Positions 47,035 to 58,740 of a stretch of 64,000 nt of DNA are shown in pieces. Under the pieces are notes generated by a model, which ran no database searches, was not told the origin of the DNA, and saw nothing but the letters and a program-made list of their open reading frames with translations. Origin of the DNA: Pyxicephalus adspersus. Taxonomy: Eukaryota; Chordata; Amphibia; Anura; Pyxicephalidae. The stretch lies in the NCBI RefSeq assembly GCF_032062135.1, contig NC_092862.1:63185163-63249162 (forward strand), given 5' to 3'. How positions within the stretch are numbered: position 1 is the stretch's first letter; each line of letters starts with the position of its first letter. The position numbers and the translations under genes are program-made.

Positions 47035-47205
47035 AAACATTGAACCTCTTCAAGACTGGAGAAGATAGACTATCATAGGTGATCCAGCAAACCTAAAGTG
47101 GATCTGGTCCAGGGTTGAAAACTAATAGCAAATATATATTTTTAGGAATTCCAGGTTTGCTGGATTACCCAGGTTTACAAATGATGGTTTCTCTTGCCCA
47201 ATGTG
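47035..47205. mobile_element. Palindromic MITE, family A, degenerate copy
   Basis: GTGATCCAGCAAACCTAAAG, GGATCTGGTCCAGGGTTGAA and CCAGGTTTGCTGGATTACCC match the inner arms of the elements at 17275 and 20347. Outer arms are decayed. Confidence 0.55.
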
Positions 47206-48910
47206 GCTCTAATGGTTCAGATGCCACAATGGATGGATCCTGAACCCTCTAAATTAGGCACCAGAATTGTCTCATTGACTGACCACTGAAGGATTCCACA
47301 CTTATTATTCACTTCTAGAACAAAAACATTAGTTTTACAATAATCCGTATCAAATGTGTTATAAGCTAAAAGTAAGTAGACTTTTCATTTCCTGGTTAGG
47401 GTCAGTGTAAATTTGCCATTTTACCAAAATGTAATTAAGTTAGCTAAAGCTTTTTTTATGGTTTAATGGGCTTTACCTGGTTCTTGAGAGTTACCAAGGT
47501 TCCTCTTAACTATCCTGGGCCTGTTGTTGTCCCCATAAATAGCCATGTTTAATCAAAGAAAAAGTACACAAATAAACACTGAAGAAATACAAACTTCTAA
47601 ATATTATTTTCAAGTAAATTTTCCTACGCAGCTCAATTCTCAAAATAAAGGGTTTCCACTTTGGTGAAATAAGTTTTGTCAAAATCACTTCCTGATCCTT
47701 AGTATTATACAAGTCAAACAGCAGGTGGAAACTATATATTTACTTTAACACAACCTGTAGACTGTGCCGTATAGTATAGGATATATGCAGCTCTAGCACA
47801 TTAGTTACCATACATACACACATTGCACTATTTCCCACAGGGCAGTATGCCAGCCTTAGTATAGATGATGTCAGATTTCACTGTGGTTTCATCTGTATGA
47901 AATCAATCTGTGGAAACCATTTTAAGCACTCTGAAGTAAGCAAATTAAATGTAATAAAAGGATGTTTTTACGAGTCTTGCATTTAAAATGACATTTTAGT
48001 CGTTTTACTTCTGCAGGTAGGAAAATATATAAAGATTTAATATTTCAGTGTTTTCATTTGCAAAAGTGCAACAATGGTAGCCTGTGTCAATTTATGGCTT
48101 TATGTCAAAGCTCCCTTCCTGTCAACATGGTGAAAATGTGATTACAGTGAGTGCAGGAGATGGAATAAATATTTGAGATTTCTTACAATAACACTGAACT
48201 GCAGCCAAGCTTCCCTATCCGCTACTGTCGGTCTGAGTCTCATCAATCATTGCTGGGTTACTGGCCTGAAAAAGGACTTTGCCATCACTGAAACGTGTTG
48301 GAATGCTGCTCATTTCAACTGAGATTTTTCTACCTGATGGGTGGAAAAGAAAGTGCCTATGACTATAACAGACCTTCCCCAAAGATGTGTTACTTGTTGG
48401 AAGCTGTACAATGGGTCTTTCACAGAGTGACATCATTCCATGTCTTCCCCATCTGAGGCATTAAAAGGAGATTGTGCTGCTTTTTTATGAACTTTAACTT
48501 AATTTCATTTTCACAAGACATATGCAATCATGCAGAAGAGTGGAAATGTGTATGTGTAAGCTTGGTGCTTCTAGTCTACTTGGATTTTCTAGACTTTTAA
48601 ACAGAACTGATCACTTTGTGGATACTTACGTCAATGGTTGTGTTTTTTTTTTTTGGCTGTACATTTAACATAGTTTTAAATAAGCCCACTAGACTTTGTT
48701 CCACACAGATGAAATCCATCATGTGGCTTTCAGGCTTGATTGAAAAGTACAAGTAAACCTTTACTTTACATGCTCTTTTTTGCACAGAAAAAAATGAAAA
48801 AAAAAATGTAAAAGCTGAAACTCCAGGCATGTACTAGAGACACAAATTAAACTACATCTGTAAATAAAGCCTATTTCTATGCAAAGTTCATATATATATT
48901 TATATACAAT
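47206..48910. other. Intergenic, no gene seen
   Basis: AT-rich. A motif CCTGAAAAAGGACTTTGCCA followed by CACTGAAACGTGTTGGAAT (48265-48305) has the look of a repeat common in frogs, but no element could be bounded. Confidence 0.45.
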
Positions 48911-49308
48911 ACTGTGCAAAAGCTTTAGGTAGGTGTGAAAAAAGCTCAAACCACCCAAAACAGCATAAGTTCTTCTAGGTACACTTGCACATAGGAACTC
49001 TGTGGGTAGGTTGTACCACACACATATTTTCTGTGGATATAGGTGGCCTCAAATCTTACAAAGACTCTTGATGATGTTGAAATCAGAGCTCTGTGCAGGC
49101 CATCCCATAACGTTCAGGACTCCCATGTTCATGTTTACACTGAAGATAGTTCCTAATGACATTGGTTGTATGTTTGGGGTTGTTGTCCTGCTGTAGAATA
49201 AATTTGGGGCCAGTCAGATGCTTCCCTGATGGTAATGCGTGATAAATAAGTATCTGCTTGTATTTCAAAGCACTGTACATTTTGGATGCGCAAACCATGG
49301 AGACCAAT
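48911..49308 (-). pseudogene. Tc1-like transposon, transposase C-terminal part
   Basis: The end ACTGTGCAAAAGCTTTAGGT is a Tc1-type terminus. Read on the minus strand, the frame holds GPKFILQQDNNPKHTT, the second catalytic Asp region of Tc1 transposases, followed by ...VIRNYLQ. Downstream the frame is broken by stops. The copy is cut at about 49308 by an L1-type LINE and resumes at 55635. Confidence 0.8.
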
Positions 49309-50057
49309 ATGCATGAAATTTCAACGTTTGATCTATATCCTCAGCAAACAATTTCTCGTAGAGAACTTGTAGATTGAACACAATATTTGTGATTCATTCA
49401 GTACATCCTTACTTTTCCAATATGAGGCTTTGGTCTGTCTGGTTGCACATAAACAATGTGTAACAATGGGCCTATGTTCTATAGGGTATTGTTCAATCCC
49501 TAAATTAGGTAAAGCCAGAGATGGGCTTGGTTGTACTATTACTCCAGTGGCTTCCGACAAATGTCAAAGGATCTCCTTCCAAAGACTTTGAATGCTTTTG
49601 CAATACCAAAAGATATGGTTCAAGGAGCCTATTTGACCTCAAAAATGCCAGCAATGAGGGGATACACACAGGTCATATTTTGACACAACATATGGCATCC
49701 TATACCATCTGAATAACATCTTAAGATAGGATTTCCATTGGGTAGTGTACCTTGAGTATTTAAAGGCAGGCCGGATTGTGGCAAATTCTCGAATGTTAAA
49801 AGATTCAGTTGTTTCCAATGTTCTATAACAAGATCAGGGATAAGGTGTAAATATGTATCAATTGGTATATGTAATTCAGTGGAAACAGTATCTGTCCATG
49901 TCTTAAGAACCACTTCAGACCAAACAGAAAAAGCTGCTTTTATCGTAGAGGTATCCGATAAAGCTATCGAGGGATCCAACAACAAATAAAAGTCACCAGA
50001 TTCTTCCGTCTACAAAAAGAATGCTCCATAGTATTCCATATTTTGTCTGTAGAATTA

Positions 50058-50372
50058 CCGTATTTTCCGGTGTATAAGGCGTCTGGGTGTATAAGACGAC
50101 CCACAACTGATTGGTTAGAGTGGTCTGCCAATGGTCTGCCAATTAATTGGCAGACCACTCTAACCAATCAGTTGGGGGTCGTGTTATACGCCCAGTATTG
50201 TACTGTTCCTTCTGCCTGTCAGATCTCGCTATTGCACAGGAGGACTTGCAGGGACTCGACCGCGCCGGATGTGAAGCAAGCTGCAGGTAAGTACCCGGCG
50301 TATAAGACGACCCCCGACTTTGGCACAGATTTTTCGGGGTTAAAAAGTCGTCTTATACGCCGGAAAATGCGG
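50058..50372. mobile_element. TA-flanked DNA transposon (MITE)
   Basis: It opens CCGTATTTTCCGGTGTATAA and closes TTATACGCCGGAAAATGCGG, with TA on each side. Subterminal GTATAAGACGACCC motifs repeat in both orientations. The interior holds a perfect 29-bp inverted repeat. Length is 315 bp, noncoding. It sits in the outer LINE ORF2. Confidence 0.8.
50104..50174. repeat. Perfect 29-bp inverted repeat
   Basis: Arms 50104-50132 and 50146-50174 are exact reverse complements with a 13-nt spacer, so the single strand could form a long cruciform or hairpin. Confidence 0.9.
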
Positions 50373-50869
50373 TACTATAAAAATATTGTAGCGCAGTCAG
50401 CACAAACACCTTATAGTAATCATAAAAATCTGGAAGGCCAAGACCTCCAGTACTCTTGTGTTTTATCAGAGCCGCAAACCCAACTCTGGCGTTCCCATCG
50501 GCCCAGACATACTGCCACAATAATCCCTGTAGGGACCTAAAATACATTTTAGGCATCATCACCGGCAGAGTTCTAAAAAAATACAAAATATTTGGCAAAA
50601 GTAACATTTTTTTTTTTATACCATTTTTTATTTTTAAAGGTTTTATAACAATAGGGGAAGGGGGAAGGAGTACAAAAGAAGGGGAGGAGGATAACATATC
50701 CATTGGGGGGGAACAATACAGCAAAGACATTGGAAAATTGACAATACAAAGTATAAAAGCGTACAAAATATATAAAAATATAACAGTGCAAGAAACAAGA
50801 GTATAAAATTGTACAAAATGGTATACTGTGTTGTGTCAAACCAGAAAAGGTCAACAAAGCATTACTAGA

Positions 50870-52454
50870 AATCAGAGGTATTCCACGTATAGAAATAGTT
50901 GGTGGGAAGCCGTTTCCAGGTACTTGACCAGGCCACAAAACTCCTAAAAAACAGCCATCCGTGAGAGGAAGAGTAGTTACTAAGATAACAACAAAAATGG
51001 GTCCACAGTCCTGTGGCATAAAACCAGTCTGGTCATAGTGCACCAGTCCATTTACTACTCTGAGCAATCTGGTCCCCAGTATCTTTGTGAACAGTTTCAA
51101 GTCTTGGTTCAGCAAAGAAATCGGGCGATAGCTGATGCAAGACAAGGGTCTTTGCCCTCTTTGGAGGAGAACCGTGATGGTAGCCCGCAGGGAGACTACG
51201 GAGAAACCAGAGCCTTCCGTTGAATTGTACACAACAATGAAATGGGAAAGTTTTGTAGTAGGAAAAAGGGAGTCCGTCAGGACCAGGTGTTTTACCTGTG
51301 GGGGTGCTTTTAACAGCATTGTGGAGCTCTTCTGCTGTAAGTGGAGCCTCCAATGCCTCCTTACCATCCGTAGGGATTGTCGGCATTTTGGAATTGGTAA
51401 GGTACTTTTTAATTGCCTCCAATCTGTCCGTGTTTTGAGAAGGTGTATCGGATCCCGTGACATTTTAAAGATCAGCATGAAAGTTGCGGAAGGAGAGTGC
51501 AATGTCGTCTGTATGAAAGAGTTTACTACCAGCTCTCCCTGAGACAAAGGGGACAAAAGAGCATGCCCTCTGTTCATGAAGAGCCCTTGCCAACATCCGG
51601 CTGCTCTTATTACCAAATTCGTAAAAGGCTCTTCGGTATTTAGCTAGGGATGCCTTAGCTTTGTACCGATATAACACTGCCAACTGTTCCCTCAGGGCCT
51701 GCAGTTACCTGCCCTTCTCTAAGTCACTGGATACTTTGTGGGAGGTTTCTAGGGCACTGATACATGTCAAGAGTTTCCCAATCTCTTGTTCACGCGCCTT
51801 TCTAAGTCTCACTCCATGCTTGATAAATAGACCTCTAACTGCTGCTTTGTGAGTTGCCCAGACCAATAGGGGATTTCCGTCGGGGGTGTTGTTGGACTGG
51901 AAGAAAAACCTCAGTTCTGACGAGGCCTCAGCCGCCACCACCGTGTCCTGGAGAAGAGACTCATTTAGCCGCCAGTTCCATGAATTAGGGATCAGGTGAG
52001 ATAACTCAATGTATAATAAGATCGAAGCATGATCGGAGAGGGCAATCGATTCAATCGGACGTTGTCGTACCCGGTGTAGTTCAGAAGGAGGCAGCCAAAA
52101 ATGGTCTATTCTCGAGTACAAATGGTGGGATATGGAGTAAAAGGTATAGTCACGGCCAGTGGGGTTGACTAGTCTCAATACGCTCATTAACTGAAGGCTG
52201 GTTAGGCTTCTGTGGGCCTGTTTGCAAGAGGCGCGGCGGAAGTTTGCAGAAGATTTAGAACTGGGAGAGCAGCTGTGGTAGACAAAGGGAAATTTGTGGT
52301 TATAGAGTTTCGGTATGGAGTCAAGACGGAAGTGGGTCCCCTGTATGAAGGCTACCTGGGCACGTCGTCTACATAGCTCAGCCAGCAACATAGAGCGTTT
52401 GTCAGGGGTGTTTAGCCCCTTGACATTATATGAGATAATTTTGAGAACACCCAT
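50870..52454 (-). pseudogene. Inner LINE ORF2 remnant (endonuclease/RT)
   Basis: The minus-strand frame begins MGVLKIISYNVKGLNTPDKR, the start of an APE-type endonuclease, with SRIDHF and SIALSDHA near its end. About 100 residues between, including the expected GDFN block, are deleted near 52265. The frame then shifts; TPTGKTPGPDGLPFSYY and YRPISLLNQDLKLFTKILG mark the start of the reverse transcriptase, which stops being recognisable after TGFMP. The catalytic YxDD region is absent. Confidence 0.82.
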
Positions 52455-53103
52455 GAATGATCAGTCTAAGTCGTACAGAAAGGGGGGGGGGGGGAGAGGC
52501 AAGAAGTATGGGGGTACAGATAAAAAAGGCGGGAGTGGTCTCAGACTAAGATCGCCATAAGAGTGCCAAAAACTGCCAAACTATTCCGGGCCTCGGTCCA
52601 AAAAAAAACCCCTTTTAGGAATCGGGAGGGGGTTGGGGGGACACAGGGAAGGGTAAAAGATTGCGCAGGTGGTCCCTTAGTGTGGGAAGCTCGGACGAAC
52701 GGGGGAAAGCCCCCCCCCCTTCGTCTGGGCTGGGCAAATGTATTCTTAAGCTAATAATACAAAAATTTAGTTAGTGTATGATATATGTGTGGGGAAGGAG
52801 TACAGGAAAATGACATGTATTATCAGCTCAAAGAGCAGAGTACCAATAAACAAATTGAGGCAATAAGTAAAAACATTCACATAACCAAAATTGTGGTGTG
52901 CATAAGCGCGCCCGCACCACATATGCAGGGTTCGCCTACGGACACCAGCATGGTCTGTCCTATAAACCTAAAGACATGGGCCTAAAACAAAAACAGGCAT
53001 CAACAAGTAAAGCATATCCCAGTAAATCAAATTGCATTAAAGCATAGCTACCAGTCCCTGAAGGGCTAGAGAAGGCTTGGGTCACCGGATGTCTGCCTGT
53101 GTC

Positions 53104-54008
53104 TCAGATCCGGTCTCTGGTAGGGTGGTGGGGGGACTCTCGGGATTGTCCCTTTCTGGCTGTTTGCCATTCTGATGGCGGTGGAGGGGCCAGAATCTTG
53201 GTGTGGTGCGGCCAGTCAGGAAGCTGGACCTGAGGGAGCTCAAAAGTTCCCCCATGTGACGGAAAGTTGCAGACTTGTTTAATGTTGTTGTCCCTCATGA
53301 GGTCACATAGGGGTCTCAGGGCTCTCCCAAGCATCAAGGTTTGACGAGAAAGATCCGAGAGAAACATTATGGGTCGGCCATTGAACATGAATTCTTCCTG
53401 TGATCTTGCCTCTAGCATGATAGATTCCTTAAGTTAAAAAGAGTAGATGTGGCAGATGAAATCTCTGGGAAGTTGGGGGTCTTGACTTTTAGGGCCAAGA
53501 GCAGGTACTTTGGTTCGATGGATTCTGGTAGACCCCGGATCTTTATGTTGTTTCCCCTACTATGGTTTTCAAGATCATCCTGTTGGTACTAGAGCTGCTG
53601 TATTAGAGCCGTATGTTCATTTAAAGTGTGCGTATGTTGTGCGCATGATGTTGCACTTCTAAGAGTTTCATTGACTTGTTCGACCTCTTCTCTATACGTG
53701 AGCCCAGATCTTTCCTAAGAGATTGCATTTCTGAGCAAAAAGAGTCCTGAATGCGTAAAATGTATGACTCAACGTCGGATTTAGTAGGTATGGACTTGAG
53801 GTGTTCATGCCGATTCCAACTATCTCTGGAGTTGTGGGGGGCTGGGAGGAGAATGAGTGACTTCCAGGCCACGGGTGAGAAGTGAGCCCAGTATGGAATC
53901 ATCTTTTACTGAGCCCGCCAGGTCCTGCTCTAAGTGCCTGTGTGGAGGAGTATCTGGTATTGGGGCCCTCCCAAGTTGAAGGGCAGTTTTTGGCAAAGAA
54001 ATTGCCAA
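53104..54008 (-). pseudogene. Inner LINE ORF1 remnant
   Basis: Minus-strand pieces give an acidic and coiled-coil region (SYILRIQDSFCSEMQSLRKD), then LENHSRGNNIKIRGLPES at about 53513-53580, the RRM-like core of L1 ORF1 proteins, then FLSDLSRQTLMLGRALRPL in the C-terminal domain. The pieces are in different frames, so the protein cannot be made. L1 ORF1p is an RNA-binding chaperone of the retrotransposon particle. Confidence 0.75.
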
Positions 54009-54049
54009 TCTCCCTTTTTTGGGAGGACTGACCTTGGGGCCTTCCTTTG

Positions 54050-54733
54050 TTCATGTATATGGGTTAGGTGTGCGCAAACACACGCGCAATAGATCGATGA
54101 GTGATGCTATGGCCTGCACAAGGACGGGGCTAATCAACAACAGATGGCCAAGGAGAGGACAGGCTGACCTATTGTCCGGTGTAGCTCCGCCTTGCCTGTG
54201 CAATACCAGTTTTGCGCCCGCTAAAACGGTTTTGCATAGTTGGTTATAGAAAAGGGCCTCCTGGAGTTCACATTAGATATCACAGCAGTAAGCCCGGTCT
54301 GTATGGAGGGGGATCCCCCCTTTATAGACTTTTACTGCATCCTTTAAGAAGATGAGATCTGTATGTTAACTGAGGATAGTTCTGCAGTAGCGGGTAAATG
54401 CCAGGAAGTGTTCACTGTGGCCTAGTGAGGATCGGAAGTTCAGGGATCCATAGGACTACTAAAGGGTTGAACCGGAGCAGAGCAGCCCCACGTGAGCAAG
54501 ATGGCTGCTCGCTGCCCAGTTGGAACCCGGAGCCCTGAGAGCAGAGGACACCGGCCGGAACCTCTCCACTCGGGAAGGAGCGGCTGAAGGAAGTCCCAGC
54601 TGATCTGCCGTCTGCACGGAGGATTGAGGAGCTTCTGTAAGCAGGTTTGGCACGCTGAAGCCGAAGAGATCGCCGGTCTGAAACGGAGCCAACCTGAAGA
54701 GCTGCTGGCTGCCTGACTCCTCCCCTGGAAGTC
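54050..54733 (-). promoter_or_regulatory. GC-rich 5' region of inner LINE
   Basis: This GC-rich stretch upstream of ORF1 ends exactly at the target duplication. L1-type LINEs carry an internal promoter here, so this copy kept its 5' end even though its ORFs are broken. Confidence 0.5.
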
Positions 54734-54750
54734 GGCAAAAGTAACATTTT

Positions 54751-55634
54751 AAAAATGGCCACTCTGCCTACCCATGACACTTCTTGTTTGGACATACTAA
54801 GTAAATCCTCTTTCAACTTTGAACTAAGTGTTTGTTCTTTTGAAAAATCAAGTCTGAAAGATATGTCAGCATTCTTCCCAAATAAGGGATCTCATTTGTT
54901 GCCCATTGAAAATTAAATTTAGAACGTAAAACACTTGCCTGAGGTAACAACATTTCCATAGGTAAAGCTTGCGTCTTCATATCATTTAGTTTGTAGTAAG
55001 GAAACTTCCCAAACCGTTGTAACACCTGATCCCCCTTATCTCCGAATGACACCTAATGAATCACTAATGGCTCCATGGCTAAAACAAAAATGATAGGAGA
55101 CAAAGGGCAACTCTGTCTAGTACCATTAGTCACTTTAAAGGAATGTGACATTATGCCCGACATCAGGATCCTGGCAGTTGGGTTCGAATATTAAGCTGCA
55201 ATAGCTTGAAAAATCTGGCCTCTGAACCCCAATTTGGATAATACTGTAAACAGATAACCCCAATGTTTCCTGCTGAACGCCATTTCGGGATCTAATGCAA
55301 GGACTACCGAATGAATTTTGTGCAATTCGACAAATATCATGATATTTAACCTATGACGAGTGCCATCTGGTGCCTGACGCCTCCGAACAAAACCCACTTG
55401 TTCAGGATTAACTAAAAAAGGTAAAAGGTCTGATAGCCTATAAACAAAAATTTGGGGGGAAACTGGATCTTTTCCTGGCTTTGGGATTGTTACAATAATA
55501 GCCTGTAGCATTTCTAAAGGAAATGTACTAGACACAGCTGCCTTGGAGAAGATAGTCAACAAATATGGAGCTAATGTATCGTCAAATTATTTATTATATT
55601 CGCTAGGTAGACCATTTGCCCCAGGTGTTTTGAC
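54751..55634 (-). pseudogene. Outer L1-type LINE, reverse transcriptase part
   Basis: Minus-strand frames give AIIVTIPKPGKDP, EQVGFVRRRQAPDGTRHRL, VVLALDPEMAF and GYLFTVLSKLGFRGQIFQAI, matching reverse-transcriptase blocks of L1-group ORF2. At the 54751 end the text SWVGRVAIFKMLLLP continues, across the inner LINE, into NILYFF at 50592. The element is 5'-truncated inside the reverse transcriptase at about 55634. Confidence 0.85.
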
Positions 55635-56180
55635 ATTTATTATTTTACTGCTCTGCAGCCCTTTGGTGAACAAACTGCCTTCTGCTACAGCCAAATATTT
55701 TTATTTTTGACTTGTCAGCCTAGAGCACGTTCTTCTATTTTTCTGCACCCCTGTTGTATGTTTTCATGCTTAGTTAGGCTGTTTGGTCATGTTTCCAGAA
55801 GTATGGCTTTTTGGGCACAATTCATTTATGAATACCTCTTCTGGCCAGACTTCTCCAGACAGTAGATGGTTCCCATTAGTTTCTGCCAGTGCTGTGCTGA
55901 TGACTCTGCTGGGCATCTTCTGATTTTAAAGGAACGTAAGGATGAAGTGTCTTCTATCTGCCACACTAAGTTGACTTGGCTGGTCACTTCAGCTATGGTT
56001 CTCAAACTTGCCTGTTTCTTTGTGCGTCTTCACAAGAGCTAGAACAGTACATCTTGAAATCCCAGTCTGCTTTGAAATCTTTGCCCGGGAGAGACCATGC
56101 TGACAACTACCTTTGGTCTTGTTGCTCTGCTGAGTTGAAATTGAAACAGGATTCCATGCATTTTTTAATCCTGAAGGCAA
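55635..56180 (-). pseudogene. Tc1-like transposon, transposase N-terminal part
   Basis: On the minus strand the region encodes GLSRAKISKQTGISRCTVLA then LVKTHKETGKFENHS, the helix-turn-helix DNA-binding domain of Tc1 transposases. Frameshifts and stops follow through the first catalytic region. With 48911-49308 it makes one Tc1 copy interrupted by the LINE stack. The 5' end, including its terminal repeat, is lost near 56180. Confidence 0.8.
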
Positions 56181-57731
56181 AGTAGAGAAACTAACTCAAT
56201 GTGCCAGATCACATAGAACAGCACGAATCTCACCCATGTATTTATGTTTCACCATTTTTATATAAACAATAAAAATCCTTGCTGATCTGTTCCCAACATC
56301 CATATGTAAAACAAAACCCAACAAAAAGTCATACTGGTACCTAGTGTTACTGGTATGGATGATGACGATTTTGAAGGGGAGATATATTTAGAAGCTATAT
56401 TTACAATTTATTGGGAGTCTGTCATCGCAAAAAACATAGCTTTAAACCTCTTTTATATATGAACATACGCAACAAAAGCTTTGTATATATATTTTATTAT
56501 TTTTTGCATGTTTGACCTGCATTTTGTTCCTCAGCTCAGCTAAACACTTTATGACAAATAATGCCAATAAAGCCTAAAAGTCCCAGAAACTTCCCCATGC
56601 TGTATATACCTCTTCATTTTATATATGTTCCCTGCTGTGTCTTTATTCTTTTTAAAAATGAATGTCTATAGGCATTAAATGTGTATTATTTCAATACATT
56701 AGTCTGAATGTCTTAAAAATGTAATTTGGCAAATATCCCTGTAATCTTGACCTTATCCGCCTGGTGACATTTGATGAAGTATGGACAGCTTACAGAAGGG
56801 GCTTAGGAAGTTGCATTGCCGTGACTGCAATCCATATTGCGAAACCATGACATTTCTCTTCCTTGTTGGAATTGGTATCTCAATCTGCACACAGAAAAAT
56901 GGCAACATCATTTTCTCTAGTGGGGAAATTGCTATCTGTTCCAAATGCTATGTAATCTACTTCTTGCCAGAAAGCTGTCTAGACTCTAAAACCTTATTTC
57001 ATTTCTTTTCCTCCAATGCATATGTATGTTTCATACTAACCCAACTGCTGCTGTTTCCATCCTCTAACAATGACAGGTTCACATCATTTCCTGAATAATT
57101 GGATTATGGAAAGCCATAATCTACCCAGTAAATGTGTTGGAAAACAGTTCCTGTTTTGCTTCTTAAATTCTGCAGACTTCCCAGGAATCCGGAAAAAAAC
57201 AAGCCACATGAGGTGTTTTGAATGAAGGTAAAAAAAAATTATAGCTTCCTGTACTGAGCACCAGACATCCAACATTCATATCAGTGTGTACTTTGCAGGC
57301 CTGTGTTGGCAGAATGCCTTCTATTATACTCAGCACCAAGCTATCCAAAGGCTTACAGCAAATCCGCAAACATGACTACAAGCCTCAGTTCCTGGATATT
57401 CAGCCAGCTAGATAACTCACTTGGCTGGGTCCCATACTATGTTATTTCCCTTCCATCATGAATTAGGAGCCCAACTGGAAAACACGTCAATTGATAAGCT
57501 GTAAATGTGTCTTTTAAATCACTTTTTTGCAGTCATGAGTGACGTAATGGGAATTTAAAATGATCAACCTGTTCTATCCGTATTTTAGATAGGTATTGCT
57601 TACAGATCGAACAACCTATAGGCAAATGCACCAATGGCACCCTAATATCACCTTTTTAAAGTCAGTAAACATAAAGTATCGCTATCTGCAGTTGTAGTGC
57701 CTTTCTTTATTTAGTAAGTTAACCCTCATTG
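56181..57731. other. Intergenic, no gene seen
   Basis: AT-rich. The 105-codon frame at 56781-57098 shows no recognisable family. Confidence 0.45.
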
Positions 57732-57739
57732 CTCTACAG

Positions 57740-57936
57740 CAGGGGCGCTCAACAGGTGGATCGCTATCTACCGGTAGATCTCAAAGGCAACACGAGTAGA
57801 TTGCAGAGCCCTGCCTTTCAAAATAATAACTCCTTTGCACAGGAGAGTTTAAGTCCAAGTTTTTATTGTTGGTGGATTATTTTAACTTGGTCATTTTAAA
57901 AGTAGCTCGCAAGCCAAAAAAGTGTGGGCACCCCTG
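57740..57936. mobile_element. 197-bp hAT element with perfect target duplication
   Basis: CTCTACAG flanks both sides (57732-57739 and 57937-57944). Ends are CAGGGGCGCTCAACAGG and GTGTGGGCACCCCTG, typical hAT CAGGGG termini. Confidence 0.85.
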
Positions 57937-57944
57937 CTCTACAG

Positions 57945-58740
57945 TAATGGATTATATACATGTTATGGAGTTAGACAACACAGCAAATGCAAGTAGTACA
58001 CATTATTATTAATATCAATTTTTTTATTAATATTAATAATAAACCTATCCAATGTTTTATTTGCAGATCATATGACTTAGTACTACCTAAAATAAGACAA
58101 TTATAACAAACCTCTAATCAAATTCAGACCAGACTATTGGCAGGCCTTGTATAATTCTTCTATTAGTAGAACCCTGCTGTAGCACAGCTATTAAACTAAT
58201 GAAGCTGATTCAGGCACTAGAATGTTATTCTGGAGTGATAATACTACATAATTGTGCTTCTTTTACCACATTAGGCTCTGTGAATCCATTCAATCCATTC
58301 CTTGAAATCTAAATCCATCTCCTTTATTAAAAAATAGATTTTTGGCAACACAAATAGTTTTGTTTATGTAGCTGTAATTACAGTAGGTTGTCACATCTCC
58401 TGGCTCCAGTCTTGGCATCTTACAATGCACTGCACATTACCCACAGGAATTTAACAGAAAAAGAACTATTACTAGGAGCGAGAGAAAGGCTGAAACACGC
58501 AGCATCACAATGTTTTAGAGCAGATGAGGCAAAATTGTGCCTGTTTGTCCAGTTTCTGGGATTTGAATTTTCAAAAAGTGGTCACTTGCAAATCCTAAAA
58601 TCAGGTTTGTTCCCAATTTTTCTAATTTGGTGTGATTCCTTATCAATATATGACATCTGTTAAAACAACCTTACAAGTAAGGACATTTTTTCGTTTCATT
58701 AAAATGTATTCCTATTTAATCCCTTGTCAATTCCTAACTT
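57945..58740. other. Intergenic, no gene seen
   Basis: AT-rich with a TTATTAATATTAATAATAA run at about 58000-58040. No exon recognised. Confidence 0.5.

Larger units (their letters stand above)
49309..50592 (-). pseudogene. Outer L1-type LINE, ORF2 C-terminal part
   Basis: Minus-strand readings give NILYFFRTLPVMMPKMYF, LLWQYVW and STGGLGLPDFYDYYK, then EHWKQLNLLTFENLP, all characteristic of the ORF2 region after the reverse transcriptase in L1-group LINEs. Several frameshifts are present. It is interrupted by the TA-flanked DNA transposon at 50058-50372, and the upstream part of the same ORF lies beyond the inner LINE at 54751-55634. Confidence 0.8.
50611..54733 (-). mobile_element. Inner L1/Tx1-type LINE, internally deleted
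   Basis: The element runs on the minus strand from a GC-rich 5' region (about 54050-54733) through ORF1 and ORF2 remnants to a 3' A-rich tail (T-run on + at 50611). The 17-bp GGCAAAAGTAACATTTT lies on both sides (50594-50610 and 54734-54750), a target-primed reverse-transcription duplication. It is 4.1 kb, short of a full L1, because parts of ORF2 are missing. Both ORFs carry stops and shifts. Confidence 0.88.

Noticed and set aside
55340..55380. CTCF-like GTGCCATCTGGTGC word
   Set aside because: It is part of the reverse-transcriptase coding text of the outer LINE, so the match is likely incidental.
56781..57098. 105-codon open frame
   Set aside because: No recognisable motif, intergenic, no promoter or splice support.
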